64,000 nt of DNA from Planctomycetota bacterium. GTDB taxonomy: Bacteria > Planctomycetota > Phycisphaerae > Phycisphaerales > SM1A02. Below the pieces are notes generated by a model, which was given only the letters and a program-made list of their open reading frames with translations, was not told the origin of the DNA and did no database searches. The stretch spans positions 391,268 through 455,267 of the forward strand of contig JAIOPG010000007.1 in the NCBI GenBank assembly GCA_021414025.1, read 5' to 3'. Below are positions 8,528 through 16,476 of this stretch, one piece after another. A program made the translations under genes and the position numbers. Numbering within the stretch: position 1 is the first letter of the stretch; every line of letters begins with the position of its first letter.

Positions 8528-9252
8528 CAATGGTGCGCCGGGGCGGAGGCCGCGGCGGCGAGGCGCGATCCGAGCCGCTCCCGCGCCAGTTGCTCGAGCT
8601 TGGACACGACCGCCTCCAGGTCGAGATGGCTGGTGTCCACGCGGACGGCGCCGGTTGGAATCCGCAGCGGCCCCACCGCGCGGGTCGAGTCCACGTGGTC
8701 GCGGTGCTGGATCGCGCGAAGGATGCCCGCCTCGTCGGCGGCCTGGCCCGAGGACTTCAGTTGCGCGGCCCGCCGCTGCGCCCGCACGCGGGCGTCGGCC
8801 TCCAGATAAATGTGCAGCGGCGCGTCGGGGAAAACTTCCGAGCCCTGGTCGCGCCCCTCGGTGACCAGCCGCGGGTGGGCGGCGGCGATCTCGCGCTGGC
8901 GCCGCACCATCTCGCGGCGCACCTCGGCGCAGGCGGAGACCGGCGAGACCGCCTCGGTGACCTCGGAGGAGCGGATCAGGGCGCTGACGTCGCGCCGCCC
9001 CAGCAGCAGCCGCGGCGGGCTCGACTTCCAGTCGAAGGCCAGCGTCGTCGACGCCAGCGCGGCGGCGATCGACTCGCCTTCGTCGATCGGGATCGACTCC
9101 TCGATCGCCAGAAGCGCCGCGGCGCGGTACATGGCGCCGGTGTCCAGGAACTCCAGGCCCAGGCGCAGCGCCAGCAGATGGGCGACGGAACTTTTCCCCG
9201 TGCCCGCGGGGCCGTCGATGGTGATGATCAGGGGCTGCGCCGGGGAACTCAT
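8527..9252 (-). CDS. cmk: Cytidylate kinase
   Basis: A 241-residue P-loop kinase with Walker A GPAGTGKSS (about residue 14), FLDTGAMYRA (about 35), the VTEGRDQGSEVFPDA stretch equivalent to the family's V-x-x-G-R-D-x-G-T-x-V-F-P-D-A, and ADARVRAQRR in the lid. It phosphorylates CMP and dCMP with ATP. In the VTEGRDQGSEVF block S stands where most family members have T. It begins with an ATGA overlap with the upstream TIM-barrel gene and ends in a TGATG overlap with plsC, so it sits in a tightly coupled unit. In many bacteria cmk is near plsC or rpsA, which fits. Confidence 0.9.
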   Translation of the reverse strand: MSSPAQPLIITIDGPAGTGKSSVAHLLALRLGLEFLDTGAMYRAAALLAIEESIPIDEGESIAAALASTTLAFDWKSSPPRLLLGRRDVSALIRSSEVTEAVSPVSACAEVRREMVRRQREIAAAHPRLVTEGRDQGSEVFPDAPLHIYLEADARVRAQRRAAQLKSSGQAADEAGILRAIQHRDHVDSTRAVGPLRIPTGAVRVDTSHLDLEAVVSKLEQLARERLGSRLAAAASAPAHH

Positions 9253-10049
9253 GCGGGCTCCGCCGCCTCGATCGCCGCGGAGAGCATGTCGCGGGCCATC
9301 CCCAGGGGCTTGATCGGATCCCCCTTGCCCATGTACTCCAGCGAAAGCGAATTGACATAGCCGACCGCGCGGAGAATCTCCACGCACTCGTCCAGGCTCC
9401 AGTCGGCGTGCTCGCCCGTGGCGGAGAAGCCCTTCACGCTTGCGGTGATCGACTGGGCATAGGGCGCCAGCTTGCGCAGTTCCTGGCTGACGCCCCCGTG
9501 GGCCGCGGCGTGCTGGAAGGAGGGCATGCTGCCGATGCGGAAACTTCCCACCTTCTTCACCAGGTCGATCAAGGCCTTCCCCTCGCTCAAGAGCCCCGGC
9601 GCGCTCTGCAGCAGCAGGTTGATCTCGAAGCGGTCCATCTCGACCATCGCCAGCTTGAGCGTGCGGGCCACCGCCTGCACGCGCTCCGGAGTCGTGACCT
9701 CCAGGGGAGTGACGGCCAGACTCGAGCAGCCCAGCCGCGTGGCGGCGGCGGCCAATCGGCGCAATCGCTCGAGCACGACGGCCTGGTTCTCCGGGCTCCA
9801 CAGATCCAGCGGCGGCGACTCGATCAGCACCAGGAATGGGCAGTGCGCCTTGTCGGAGAGATCGCAGAGCCGGGCGATGTCGCTGGGCGTGCGGCCCGCG
9901 AGCAGGTCCGACGGGATGTTGAGACCGCGCAGTCCCATTTCCTCGCTGACGAATGTTGGAAGTTCAAAGAGGTCAAGTGGCTTTTTCGCCCGCTTCATCA
10001 GCGGTCGGAGCGAGCCGACCGAAAGCGTCAAAACCATTTGGGCTGTCAT
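9249..10049 (-). CDS. Sugar phosphate isomerase/epimerase-like TIM-barrel protein
   Basis: About 266 residues from the ATG at 10049, preceded by GAAAGAGAGACCCGCGG with a purine-rich ribosome binding site. The sequence has the AP-endonuclease-2/xylose-isomerase-like barrel pattern: LRGLNIPSDLL, then CPFLVLIES, then LGCSSLAVTPLE, then FEINLLLQSAPG, then VGSFRIGSMPSFQHAA, ending with SLSLEYMGKGDPI. The usual metal-binding Glu/Asp/His set is not clearly complete, so catalytic activity is uncertain. Its stop overlaps the start of cmk (ATGA). Function unknown beyond the fold. Confidence 0.6.
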   Translation of the reverse strand: MTAQMVLTLSVGSLRPLMKRAKKPLDLFELPTFVSEEMGLRGLNIPSDLLAGRTPSDIARLCDLSDKAHCPFLVLIESPPLDLWSPENQAVVLERLRRLAAAATRLGCSSLAVTPLEVTTPERVQAVARTLKLAMVEMDRFEINLLLQSAPGLLSEGKALIDLVKKVGSFRIGSMPSFQHAAAHGGVSQELRKLAPYAQSITASVKGFSATGEHADWSLDECVEILRAVGYVNSLSLEYMGKGDPIKPLGMARDMLSAAIEAAEPA

Positions 10050-10127
10050 CCGCGGGTCTCTCTTTCGATGGGTGCAGGATAGCAAGCCCCGGGGACACTA
10101 TGATCCCCCACCTCCCTGGAGATCACC

Positions 10128-10511
10128 ATGAAGAGTCCCGAACAGTGCCGCGTCTCCGAAAGTCATGAATGGTTCATTGCCCAGCAGGGCGAAGTCACGG
10201 TGGGCATCACCCAGTTCGCCGCCAACGAGCTCACCGATGTCACCTACGTCCAGACCAAGCCCGTCGGCACGGCGATCGCCGTAGGCGATGTGGTCGGCGA
10301 GGTCGAGAGCGTCAAGACCACCAGCGAGGTCTACTCCGCGGTGGCCGGAACCATTTCCGCGGTGAACGACGCCGCGGTCAAGGATCCCTCGCTGCTCAAC
10401 AGCGACCCCTACGGCAAGGGCTGGCTCGTGAAACTGAAGGTGAGCGACGTGTCCCCGCTGTCCAAATTGATGGACGCGAAGACGTACGACTCCAAGCATG
10501 CCGTCCACTGA
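10128..10511 (+). CDS. gcvH: Glycine cleavage system H protein
   Basis: A 127-residue lipoyl carrier with the family length and motif set: SESHEWF near the N-terminus, VGITQFAANELTDVTYV, and the lipoylation site in GEVESVKTTSEVYS, where Lys63 is the attachment residue. SDPYGKGWLVKLK closes the domain. It shuttles the aminomethyl group between the P, T and L proteins in glycine breakdown. No gcvT or gcvP lies next to it. The gene ends 14 nt inside the following ABC ATPase gene. No glycine riboswitch was recognised in the 78 nt upstream. Confidence 0.95.
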   Translation: MKSPEQCRVSESHEWFIAQQGEVTVGITQFAANELTDVTYVQTKPVGTAIAVGDVVGEVESVKTTSEVYSAVAGTISAVNDAAVKDPSLLNSDPYGKGWLVKLKVSDVSPLSKLMDAKTYDSKHAVH

Positions 10512-11268
10512 GCCCGATCTCCGCGCCTGCCGAGTTCGACTGCGGGGAGTCCGGAAGAGCTACGCCATGGGCTCGCGCCGCGTCGAAGCCCTGCGCGGCG
10601 TCGACTTGGAGCTCATCGGGCCCGGCTTCCACGCCATCATGGGACCTTCGGGAAGCGGCAAGAGCACGCTGCTGCACCTGCTCGCCGGCCTCGACGCCGC
10701 CGACTCGGGGGAGCTCGAAGTGGGCGATTCGCGGCTCGACGGGCTTTCGGAAGGCGAATTGACGCTGCACCGCCGGCGCCGCAGCGGCGTGGTCTTCCAG
10801 GGATTCAATCTTCTGCCCACGCTCACCGCGCTGGAGAACGTCACCCTTCCCTCGACGCTCGACGGCATGACCCACGCCAGCGTGGCGGGCCGCGCCGAGG
10901 CGCTGCTGCGCGAGCTGGGACTGGGCGACCGGATCGACCACCGCCCCGACGCGCTCTCGGGCGGCGAGCAGCAGCGCGTCGCCATCGCCCGCGCGCTCCT
11001 GAACGAGCCCCCGGTGCTGCTGGCCGACGAGCCCACCGGCAATCTGGACAGCGACACCAGCGACCGGCTCTGGCGGCTGCTTGCGGATCTGGCGGCGCGG
11101 CGCGGCATGCTGGTGGTGATGGTGACGCACGAGCCGGCCGCGGCGGCGCACTGCGAACGGGTTCATGTTCTCCGAGATGGCCTCTTGGCCGGGAGCTTTG
11201 ATGTTCAAGGAATGGATGCTTCCCAGTTGGCGCTTCGCGCGGCGGACCTTGTTCGCCCGCCCCGGTAG
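10498..11268 (+). CDS. LolD/MacB-type ABC transporter ATP-binding protein
   Basis: A 256-residue ATPase with Walker A GPSGSGKST (about residue 49), Q-loop VVFQGFNLLPTLTALENV, signature LSGGEQQRVAIARALL and Walker B VLLADEPTGNLDS. The Q-loop and ADEPTGNLDS phrasing are those of the LolD/FtsE/MacB group, which works with FtsX-fold permeases to move lipoproteins, export substrates or transmit force. It overlaps the end of gcvH by 14 nt and the start of the FtsX-type permease by 68 nt; the pair is clearly one transporter. The substrate is not shown by sequence. Confidence 0.9.
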   Translation: MPSTEPDLRACRVRLRGVRKSYAMGSRRVEALRGVDLELIGPGFHAIMGPSGSGKSTLLHLLAGLDAADSGELEVGDSRLDGLSEGELTLHRRRRSGVVFQGFNLLPTLTALENVTLPSTLDGMTHASVAGRAEALLRELGLGDRIDHRPDALSGGEQQRVAIARALLNEPPVLLADEPTGNLDSDTSDRLWRLLADLAARRGMLVVMVTHEPAAAAHCERVHVLRDGLLAGSFDVQGMDASQLALRAADLVRPPR

Positions 11269-13807
11269 AAGCGCGCTGCTCTTCGCCGCGATCGCCCTGT
11301 CGAGCATGCTGGTGACGGGGGTGGGAAGCGGCATGCGCTCGGTGCAGAACAACGTGCGCGGCAAGCTGACCAGTCTGATGGGCGAGGTGGACGCGCGGTT
11401 GGTGCAGCAATCCGCGGCCCCCTTCTCCGCGGCGGTCGCGGAAAAAGTGAAGGCCTGGCCCGGGGTCGAAGCGGTCTCGGCGCGACGGCTCGGTTCGCTG
11501 ACCCTCGGCCGCGCCGATGGCGCCCTGGACGCCGCCGGAAAGCCGCGCCGCTCCACGGCGCAGGCCCGCGGCGTCGATCCCGTCTCCGATCCTCGCTTCG
11601 ACTCGCAGGCCCTGCAGGAGGGCGCCCGCCCCGTCGCGCCAGACCAGATTGCCCTGGACTCGGTGACAGCCGCGGCGCTGGAGGCGAAAGTCGGCGACAA
11701 GCTCCAGGTTCTTCGACTTGGCGCGCCGATGCGGCTGACCGTCTGCGGCATCGTGCCGCGGCCGATTCTGGGTGCCCTGCAGAAACCCATGGTCACGCTC
11801 TACCGCTCCACGCTGAACGAGGCCATGGGCCGACAGGACGAGGCGACCCAGATCGCGATCCTGCTCCAACCCGGCGTGGATATCCGCGCCTGGTGCGCCA
11901 CCCACGCCAAGGATGTGGACGAGGACATGCTGCTTGAGCCCGCGGAGATGGCGACCTCGGGCATGGACAAGCAGGTGCTCGCGGGGCAGCTCGGCTTCAC
12001 GCTGGCCACGGTGATCGCCTTTCTCGCCTGCTCCTTCATCATCGGCGTCGGCATGACCACGGCCGTGGCGGAGCTCGAGCGCGAATTGGCGACGCTGCGC
12101 TGCCTGGGCGCCTCGCGGTCGCAACTTTTCGCGGGGCAGTGCTGCGCCGGATTGGTGCTGAGCTTCACCGCGGGCATCGTCGGCGTGCCGCTGGGATTCG
12201 CCGGCGCCTGGTGCGTCACGTGGTGGTTTCGCGACACCCTGCCCGAGGGATTCACGCCCTCGTGGCTCGGGGCGTCGCTGGCCATGGGAGGCTCGTTGAT
12301 GGCGGGTCTGCTGGGCGCGCTGAACCCCGCCCGCATCGCGTCGCGGACCTCGCCGCTGGAGTCGCTGCGCCGACGCGCCACACCCGTGTGGCGCCCGGGG
12401 CTCTGGATCTGCCTGGGCGCCGGAGTGCTCTGTGCCGCATTCGAAATCGCCGTGCTCACGCTGGCGGCGGACTCCCAGCAGAAATTCTGGCTGCATGCGC
12501 TGGCGGGACTGCCGATCATCCACATTGGCTGGTTCCTGCTGTGCGTTCCGATTTTGCAGGCGGCGGGCGCGCTGCTGAGCGGCCCATTGACCAAACTGCT
12601 CTCCCTGCCGCCGGGACTCCTGCGCGGCGGCGTGTCGCGGGCGCCCTACCGGCTGGGCCTGACCGCCGGCGCGCTGATGATGGGCATGAGCATCCTGGTC
12701 AGCACCTGGAGCAATGGGGAAAGCATGCTCAACGAGATCCGCTCGAAGGTCAAGTTCGGCGATGCCTTCGCCTTCAAGGTCAGCGGCCTGAGCCCGCGGG
12801 ACCAGGATGCGCTGCGGATTCTTCCCGGCGTGCGCCACGCTGCCGCCGTCGGATACCTGCCGCTGAAGACTGGGGCCACGATGGCGCTGGGGGTGCAGTC
12901 CATCGCGCCGCCAAACGTCATCTGCGTCGGGTTCGAGCCCGATTCCTTCTTGCAGATGAACCGCCTGGACTGGGTGCGCGGTTCCCCCGAGTCCGCACTG
13001 CCGATGCTGCGCAGCGGCGAGGGCGTGCTGGTCGCGGAGCAGTTCCTGACCGCGCGCGGCATCGACGTGGGGGATTCCATCGAACTCATCGGCGCCCGCA
13101 GCCGCGTCGAGATGAAAGTGGTCGGCGTCGTCTCCAGCGCCGGGCTGGACATGGCCACCCAGGTGTTCGGCATCCGCAGCGTCTACATGGAGCACGCCAT
13201 GAGCTGCGTCTTCATGGACATGTCGGCGGTCGCGCGGCACTTTGGCGTGCGCGACGCCGTCATCATGCAGATGGACCTGGGGCCGGAGGGATCGGCCGCG
13301 CTGGACGAGGCGCTCGCCGCCGAAGTGGCCCAAGCCGTGCCCGGGGCGCTCTTCGCCAGCGGCCGCGCCATCCGCGCCCAGATCGACGAGGTCGGCCAGG
13401 TGATCCTGGGCATGAGCGGGGCGATCGCTTTCGCCGCGATGCTGCTGGGATGCGTCGGCGTGGGCAACGTGATTGCCGCGCAAGTCGCGGGGCGCGGCCA
13501 CGAATTCGGCGTGCTTCGCGCCACCGGCGCCGACCGGAGCTCCGTCGCGGGACTGGTGCTCGCCGAGACCGCCCTGATCGCCCTGACCGCGATCCTCGCG
13601 GGCACCGGACTGGGCATTGAGTTGGCGCTGGCGGGGTGCGTGCTCTACCGCGACCTGGTAGGCCTCCAACTCTCTCCCATTTTTCCGCTGGTGCCCTGGC
13701 TGATCGGAGCCGCGACCATGCTGCTCTTCGCGCTGCTCGCCGCCGCGCCCGCCATCCGGAGGCTGCTGGGGAAATCCCCGCGTGAACTTCTGGCTGGAAA
13801 CTCCTGA
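11201..13807 (+). CDS. FtsX/MacB-type ABC permease, large form
   Basis: An 868-residue permease with an N-terminal helix (SALLFAAIALSSMLVTGVGSG), a large extracytoplasmic domain, a central group of helices near residue 265 (FTLATVIAFLACSFIIGVG) and a second FtsX unit at the C-terminus (GAIAFAAMLLGCVGVGNVI, then EFGVLRATGADRSSVAGLV). Two FtsX units make it resemble LolCE-like or macrolide-export permeases of about 800 residues (ten helices) rather than four-helix MacB. The ATG at 11201 has GGGAG 5 nt upstream and is preferred to an upstream in-frame ATG. It partners the ATPase upstream. Substrate unknown. Confidence 0.8.
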   Translation: MFKEWMLPSWRFARRTLFARPGRSALLFAAIALSSMLVTGVGSGMRSVQNNVRGKLTSLMGEVDARLVQQSAAPFSAAVAEKVKAWPGVEAVSARRLGSLTLGRADGALDAAGKPRRSTAQARGVDPVSDPRFDSQALQEGARPVAPDQIALDSVTAAALEAKVGDKLQVLRLGAPMRLTVCGIVPRPILGALQKPMVTLYRSTLNEAMGRQDEATQIAILLQPGVDIRAWCATHAKDVDEDMLLEPAEMATSGMDKQVLAGQLGFTLATVIAFLACSFIIGVGMTTAVAELERELATLRCLGASRSQLFAGQCCAGLVLSFTAGIVGVPLGFAGAWCVTWWFRDTLPEGFTPSWLGASLAMGGSLMAGLLGALNPARIASRTSPLESLRRRATPVWRPGLWICLGAGVLCAAFEIAVLTLAADSQQKFWLHALAGLPIIHIGWFLLCVPILQAAGALLSGPLTKLLSLPPGLLRGGVSRAPYRLGLTAGALMMGMSILVSTWSNGESMLNEIRSKVKFGDAFAFKVSGLSPRDQDALRILPGVRHAAAVGYLPLKTGATMALGVQSIAPPNVICVGFEPDSFLQMNRLDWVRGSPESALPMLRSGEGVLVAEQFLTARGIDVGDSIELIGARSRVEMKVVGVVSSAGLDMATQVFGIRSVYMEHAMSCVFMDMSAVARHFGVRDAVIMQMDLGPEGSAALDEALAAEVAQAVPGALFASGRAIRAQIDEVGQVILGMSGAIAFAAMLLGCVGVGNVIAAQVAGRGHEFGVLRATGADRSSVAGLVLAETALIALTAILAGTGLGIELALAGCVLYRDLVGLQLSPIFPLVPWLIGAATMLLFALLAAAPAIRRLLGKSPRELLAGNS

Positions 13808-13849
13808 GCGCCGCTCGCACGGGAGCCCCCCGCTTCCTACAGTGCGTGC

Positions 13850-15949
13850 GTGAGCGACCGCACATTCCAACTCAAGGCGCCCTTCGTCCCCACCGGCGAC
13901 CAGCCCGCGGCGATCGAGTCGCTGGTGCAGGGCCTGGGCGAGGGGCGCCGCTGGCAGACGCTGCTGGGCGCCACCGGAACCGGCAAGACCTTCACCATCG
14001 CCAACGTGATCCAGCGGGCACGCAAGCCCACGCTGGTCATCAGCCACAACAAGACGCTCGCCGCCCAGCTCTACGAGGAGCTCCGCGAGCTCTTCCCCAC
14101 AAACTCGGTGAACTACTTCGTGAGCTTCTACGACTACTACCAGCCCGAGGCCTACATCCCGCAGCGCGACATCTACATCGAGAAGGATGCCTCGCGCAAC
14201 GATGACCTGGACCGCCTGCGCCTGGCGGCGACCAGCGCCCTGCTTTCGCGCAATGACGTCATCGTGGTCGCCAGTGTGAGCTGCCTCTACGGCCTCGGCA
14301 GCCCGGACGAGTACATGAACAAGATGCTCGCCGTCCGCCGCGGCGAGAAACTCGATCGCCGCGCCTTTTTCCTCGGCCTGACCACCATGCAGTACTCCCG
14401 CAACGAGGCGGCCCCCGAGCGCGGCAATTTCCGCGTGCGCGGCGATCTGATCGAGGTGCACCCCGCCTACGAGCAGCACATGATCCGCATCGGCATGTTC
14501 GGCGACCAGGTGGAGCGGATCGAACTGGTCGATCCGGTGAGCGGCGAAATCCTGGCCGAGGAGGTCGCCGCCTTCATCTTCCCCGCGAAGCACTACATGA
14601 TGCCCGAGGACCAGATGCAGAAGGCGCTGGCGGACATGCGCGGGGACTTGGACGCCCGCGTGCTCGAGCTGCGTTCCCAGGGAAAGCTGGTCGAGGCGCA
14701 GCGGCTGCAGGGCCGGGTGCGCTACGACCTGGAAATGATCCAGGAGACGGGGTTCTGCAGCGGCATCGAGAACTACAGCCGCTACTTCGACGGACGCACC
14801 GCTGGCGAGCGCGCCTTCTGCCTGCTGGACTACTTCCGCAGCATTCCCGGCCGCGCCAAGGAGGACTGGCTCGTGGTCATCGACGAGTCGCACGTCACGA
14901 TCCCGCAGATGCGCGGCATGTATTTCGGCGACCGCAAGCGCAAGGAGACGCTGGTGGAGCATGGCTTCCGACTGCCCGCCGCGCTGGACAACCGGCCGCT
15001 CACCTTTCCCGAGTTCGAGTCGCTGGTGCCGCAGGCGATCCTGGTCAGCGCCACGCCAGGACCGTGGGAGCTCGAGCAGTGCGGCGGCGTGGTCACCGAG
15101 CAGGTCATCCGCCCCACCGGCCTGGTCGATCCACCGATCGAGGTCCTGCCGGCGATCACTCAGGTCGCCGACCTGGTCGAGCGCGCCCGCGAGCGCGCCG
15201 CCCGGGGCGAGCGCACCCTGGTCACCGCGCTGACCAAGCGCCTCTGCGAGGATCTCTGCGAGCACCTGGACAAGCGCGGACTCCGCGTCCGCTACCTGCA
15301 CAGCGAGATCGAGACGCTCGACCGCCTGGAACTGCTGCGCGAGTTGCGCGAGGGGGTGTTCGATGTGCTGATCGGGGTCAACCTGTTGCGCGAGGGACTG
15401 GATCTTCCCGAGGTGAGCCTGGTCTGCATCCTGGACGCGGACAAGCAGGGTTTCCTGCGCAGCACCTCCAGCCTGATCCAGACCATGGGCCGGGCCGCCC
15501 GCAACGCCAATTCGCAGGCCATCCTTTACGCGGACAAGGTGACAAAGGAGATGCAGGCGGCGATCGACGAGGTCTCGCGCCGGCGCCAGAAGCAACTCGC
15601 CCACAACAAGGCAAACCACATCACCCCCGAGACGATCACCAAGGCGATTCGGCGCGGCATCGAGCAGGAGCTCGCCGCCTCGCGCAGCGTCCGCGCCGCC
15701 GCGGGCCGCAAAGAGGAGAAGGAGATGGACCGGCACGAATGGATCGAGTCGCTCCACGCCGAGATGCTGCAGGCCGCCGAGCGCCTCGAGTTCGAGGCCG
15801 CGGCCAAGCTGCGCGACCGCATCAACCGCATCAAGGCGGCGCCGACCCTGGAAGGCGTGGCCCTGCCGGAAGAGGAGGATCCCGCGGCGAAGCGCTCCAC
15901 CAGCGCCGGCATGCCCGGCACGCGCGGCAGCGGGAAGCGAATTTCCTGA
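13850..15949 (+). CDS. uvrB: UvrABC excision nuclease subunit B
   Basis: A 699-residue helicase-like repair protein with a GTG start at 13850. Walker A is GATGTGKT (residues 40-47), followed by SHNKTLAAQLYEE. The beta-hairpin region contains NYFVSFYDYYQPEAYIP, then helicase motifs VVIDESH, LVSATPG and IQTMGRAARN, and finally a UvrC-binding UVR domain near residue 635 (AAERLEFEAAAKLRDRI). It receives damaged DNA from UvrA and loads UvrC. Length and every motif match the family. A hairpin lies just downstream, and uvrA follows about 530 nt away on the same strand. Confidence 0.97.
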   Translation: MSDRTFQLKAPFVPTGDQPAAIESLVQGLGEGRRWQTLLGATGTGKTFTIANVIQRARKPTLVISHNKTLAAQLYEELRELFPTNSVNYFVSFYDYYQPEAYIPQRDIYIEKDASRNDDLDRLRLAATSALLSRNDVIVVASVSCLYGLGSPDEYMNKMLAVRRGEKLDRRAFFLGLTTMQYSRNEAAPERGNFRVRGDLIEVHPAYEQHMIRIGMFGDQVERIELVDPVSGEILAEEVAAFIFPAKHYMMPEDQMQKALADMRGDLDARVLELRSQGKLVEAQRLQGRVRYDLEMIQETGFCSGIENYSRYFDGRTAGERAFCLLDYFRSIPGRAKEDWLVVIDESHVTIPQMRGMYFGDRKRKETLVEHGFRLPAALDNRPLTFPEFESLVPQAILVSATPGPWELEQCGGVVTEQVIRPTGLVDPPIEVLPAITQVADLVERARERAARGERTLVTALTKRLCEDLCEHLDKRGLRVRYLHSEIETLDRLELLRELREGVFDVLIGVNLLREGLDLPEVSLVCILDADKQGFLRSTSSLIQTMGRAARNANSQAILYADKVTKEMQAAIDEVSRRRQKQLAHNKANHITPETITKAIRRGIEQELAASRSVRAAAGRKEEKEMDRHEWIESLHAEMLQAAERLEFEAAAKLRDRINRIKAAPTLEGVALPEEEDPAAKRSTSAGMPGTRGSGKRIS

Positions 15950-15982
15950 ATCCATCGAGCGGGCGCCCTTGAAAAACAACTC

Positions 15983-16010
15983 AGCCCCGCGATTGCGGGG
16001 CTGTTCCATT
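15983..16010. terminator. Bidirectional intrinsic terminator after uvrB
   Basis: AGCCCCGC, loop GATT, GCGGGGCT (15983-16002) forms a perfect eight-pair GC stem. On the minus strand the stem is followed by GAG and then TTGTTTTTC, a good U-rich tract, which supports a real minus-strand gene just upstream (the small ORF ending at 16033). On the plus strand the following bases are GTTCCATTT, a weaker tract serving uvrB. Confidence 0.7.
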
Positions 16011-16032
16011 TCAAGGCCTGAATGTCGTTCGA

Positions 16033-16221
16033 TCAGTGGCGGGGCATCAGCGAATCCGCCAGCATGCTTCGCCCGAGGCGGATGCGGCGGCTCGCCTCTC
16101 GGAGGGCCGCCATTTCCACGGCGTCCGGAACTTCATCGAAGGCCGGCCGGCGAACCAATTCGAACTCATCCTTGGGGATGGTCGGTTCCGCGACGGCAGT
16201 GGTTCGATTTCGGTTTTCCAT
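16033..16221 (-). CDS. Small conserved-looking hypothetical protein
   Basis: A 62-residue ORF from the ATG at 16221, beginning MENRNRTTAVAEPTIPKDEF. It has an acidic middle (DEFELVRRPAFDEVPDAVEM) and a basic helical end (AALREASRRIRLGRSMLADS). An in-frame extension up to 16329 is possible but runs into AT-rich, non-coding-looking DNA. Support comes from amphipathic composition, GC-rich third positions and the minus-strand terminator immediately after the stop. It sits between uvrB and uvrA on the opposite strand. No function is recognised. Confidence 0.45.
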   Translation of the reverse strand: MENRNRTTAVAEPTIPKDEFELVRRPAFDEVPDAVEMAALREASRRIRLGRSMLADSLMPRH

Positions 16222-16476
16222 GGATCTGTACTTTATGCTGACGGTCGTCCTTCTGGGTGTATCGGCTGAAACCAAGAGTTTTGCCGCAAGAAATTCTCTG
16301 GCGGCCCCACCATGCCGCCTTGTATTCAAATATCCACCTCCAAAGATGAAAGTGTGATGTGATCTTCAACATTTTTCAATTATTGATTCGCCAGGGCACT
16401 TTGAATGTTCCTATAAGTTGACCGCCCCCCGCCCCGGCTAGATTGCCCTTCCGATCACTGCCCGTCCGAGCCCTTC
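16222..16476. other. AT-rich intergenic region before uvrA
   Basis: This 255-base stretch is clearly richer in A/T than its surroundings, especially 16340-16420. It should hold the promoters of uvrA (plus) and of the small minus-strand gene. A possible plus-strand pair is TTGACC at 16418-16423 with TAGATT at 16439-16444, but the 15-base spacer is short. No SOS-type operator was convincingly seen. Confidence 0.35.

Noticed and set aside
10841..16009. A very long minus-strand open frame opposite the ABC permease and uvrB
   Set aside because: It is the complement of well-supported genes with clear family motifs; its protein is low-complexity (rich in Arg, Gly, His and Gln), as expected for the antisense of GC-rich codons.
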